Below, piece after piece: positions 13,069 through 13,577 of a stretch of DNA of 13,577 bases. The translations under genes and the position numbers were made by a program. Every line of letters begins with the position of its first letter. Within the stretch, counting starts at the first letter, position 1. The notes under the pieces are model-generated. The model saw only the letters and a list, made by a program, of their open reading frames with translations. It made no database searches and had not been told where the DNA came from. The stretch spans positions 1 to 13,577 of the forward strand of contig CAMXLV010000038.1 of the NCBI GenBank assembly GCA_947244675.1, in the 5' to 3' direction. The DNA is from an uncultured Clostridium sp. Its GTDB lineage: Bacteria > Bacillota_A > Clostridia > TANB77 > CAG-508.

Positions 13069-13165
13069 TAAAGTATTAAACTTATTTTCTCAAAATAATG
13101 AAATAGTAATTCCATGGGAAAACATTAAATGTATAGGTGATGACTTAATATTAGTAGAAATTTAA
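13047..13165 (+). pseudogene. ylmC: YlmC/YmxH-family sporulation protein, displaced 3' part
   Basis: After the core, the ylmC frame resumes as I-I-V-P-G-S-N-K-V, then E-I-V-I-P-W-E-N-I-K-C-I-G-D-D-L-I-L-V-E-I and TAA. V-P-G and I-P-W-x-x-I-K-x-I-G-D-D-x-I-L-V are hallmark C-terminal motifs of the YlmC/YmxH PRC-barrel. It has no start codon or ribosome-binding site here, so it is silent while the element is in place. It is in phase with 805-918, and its first codons overlap the recombinase gene in another frame. Both halves are free of further lesions, which suggests recent insertion or selection to keep a restorable gene. Confidence 0.85.
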
Positions 13166-13182
13166 AAAAAATCAAAAAAGTA

Positions 13183-13211
13183 TTGACATAAAAATAGGAA
13201 GATGGTATTAT
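13183..13211 (+). promoter_or_regulatory. rRNA-type promoter P1
   Basis: TTGACA (13183-13188), 17 bp, TATTAT (13206-13211), starting 18 bp after the ylmC stop. First of three tandem promoters that share an upstream AAAAAGTATTGAC-like block. Confidence 0.7.
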
Positions 13212-13289
13212 TAAAAAGCATTAAATATATACAAAGCAAACAGAAAAGGTAGAAGTATAAAATTTCCATAAAAACTTTGCTAAAAAGTA

Positions 13290-13318
13290 TTGACTTTAAA
13301 AAGTAAACATGGTAAGAT
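13290..13318 (+). promoter_or_regulatory. rRNA-type promoter P2
   Basis: TTGACT (13290-13295), 17 bp, TAAGAT (13313-13318). The sequence before the -35 (AAAAAGTATTGACT) nearly repeats that of P1. Confidence 0.6.
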
Positions 13319-13487
13319 TAAAAAGTACCTTGTAGCAGACAAAAAATTAAAAATAAACACAAGAATTAGTAATAAAAATAAAACACAAGGAATACAATAT
13401 TAAAGCAGTGATTACTAGTTTTTTATTTTGCCAAAATGGAGAAAATAAAACAAAATAAAAATATTTTTAAAAAATTGTCAAAAAGTG

Positions 13488-13516
13488 TTGACAAATGGAA
13501 AAAGGTATAGTATAAT
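13488..13516 (+). promoter_or_regulatory. rRNA-type promoter P3 and leader
   Basis: Perfect TTGACA (13488-13493), 17 bp, TATAAT (13511-13516), then a GTCTC/GAGAC hairpin (13524-13540) and a leader reading ACATTGAAAAGTAAACAA. Tandem consensus promoters and this leader style are typical of clostridial rRNA operons. The 16S gene would lie beyond the window. Apart from P1-P3, 13166-13577 shows no gene. Confidence 0.7.
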
Positions 13517-13577
13517 GCAAACCGTCTCATAAAGCGAGACAAAAAAAGTACATTGAAAAGTAAACAATAAAATCCTT

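Overview
The window is AT-rich DNA that looks chromosomal, most likely from a low-GC, spore-forming, gut-type member of the Clostridia. The evidence is a clostridial 2[4Fe-4S] ferredoxin tail, a YlmC/YmxH-family sporulation gene, and tandem rRNA-type promoters at the right edge. Species cannot be named from the sequence.

Layout. Positions 1-804 are host DNA: the ferredoxin 3' end, two hairpin terminators and a small minus-strand unknown gene. A ylmC-type gene begins at 805 and is cut at about 920. Its missing 3' half lies at 13047-13165, in the same frame. Everything between is a roughly 12.13 kb integrative element bounded by a 12-bp direct repeat (912-923 and 13039-13050). After the ylmC 3' half come three TTGAC-type promoters with 17-bp spacers that probably drive an rRNA operon lying beyond the window.

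Inside the element every convincing gene points rightward. Left end: a displaced 61-codon reading frame and terminator (924-1140), then a 360-bp gene-free region dense in inverted repeats. Next comes a RhuM-family gene. A separate four-gene unit follows with its own consensus promoter: an unknown 317-aa soluble protein, a 167-aa four-helix membrane protein, a pRiA4b ORF-3-like protein and a DUF6429-like protein. Then a frameshifted DUF6100/RusA-like gene. The replication block has a replication-relaxation protein overlapping a RepA_N-type initiator, preceded by strong hairpins. A cargo block encodes VOC, GNAT, metallo-beta-lactamase-fold and HAD proteins. The right end has a sigma-region-4-like HTH protein, a 53-aa small protein and a large serine recombinase.

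How it works together. The recombinase ends exactly at the right attachment site, and its last five codons and stop are supplied by host ylmC DNA. Joining the two element ends, as in an excised circle, continues the recombinase frame without a stop through the left end for 61 codons, followed by a hairpin terminator. The joined site has perfect 8-bp arms (CTTGCAAC/GTTGCAAG) symmetric about a TC dinucleotide in the shared core. Integration therefore truncates both ylmC and the recombinase, and excision would restore both. The element encodes replication proteins but no recognisable classical relaxase, coupling protein or secretion genes. It looks like a small integrative, self-replicating, possibly mobilizable element carrying a candidate two-gene membrane module and metabolic cargo.
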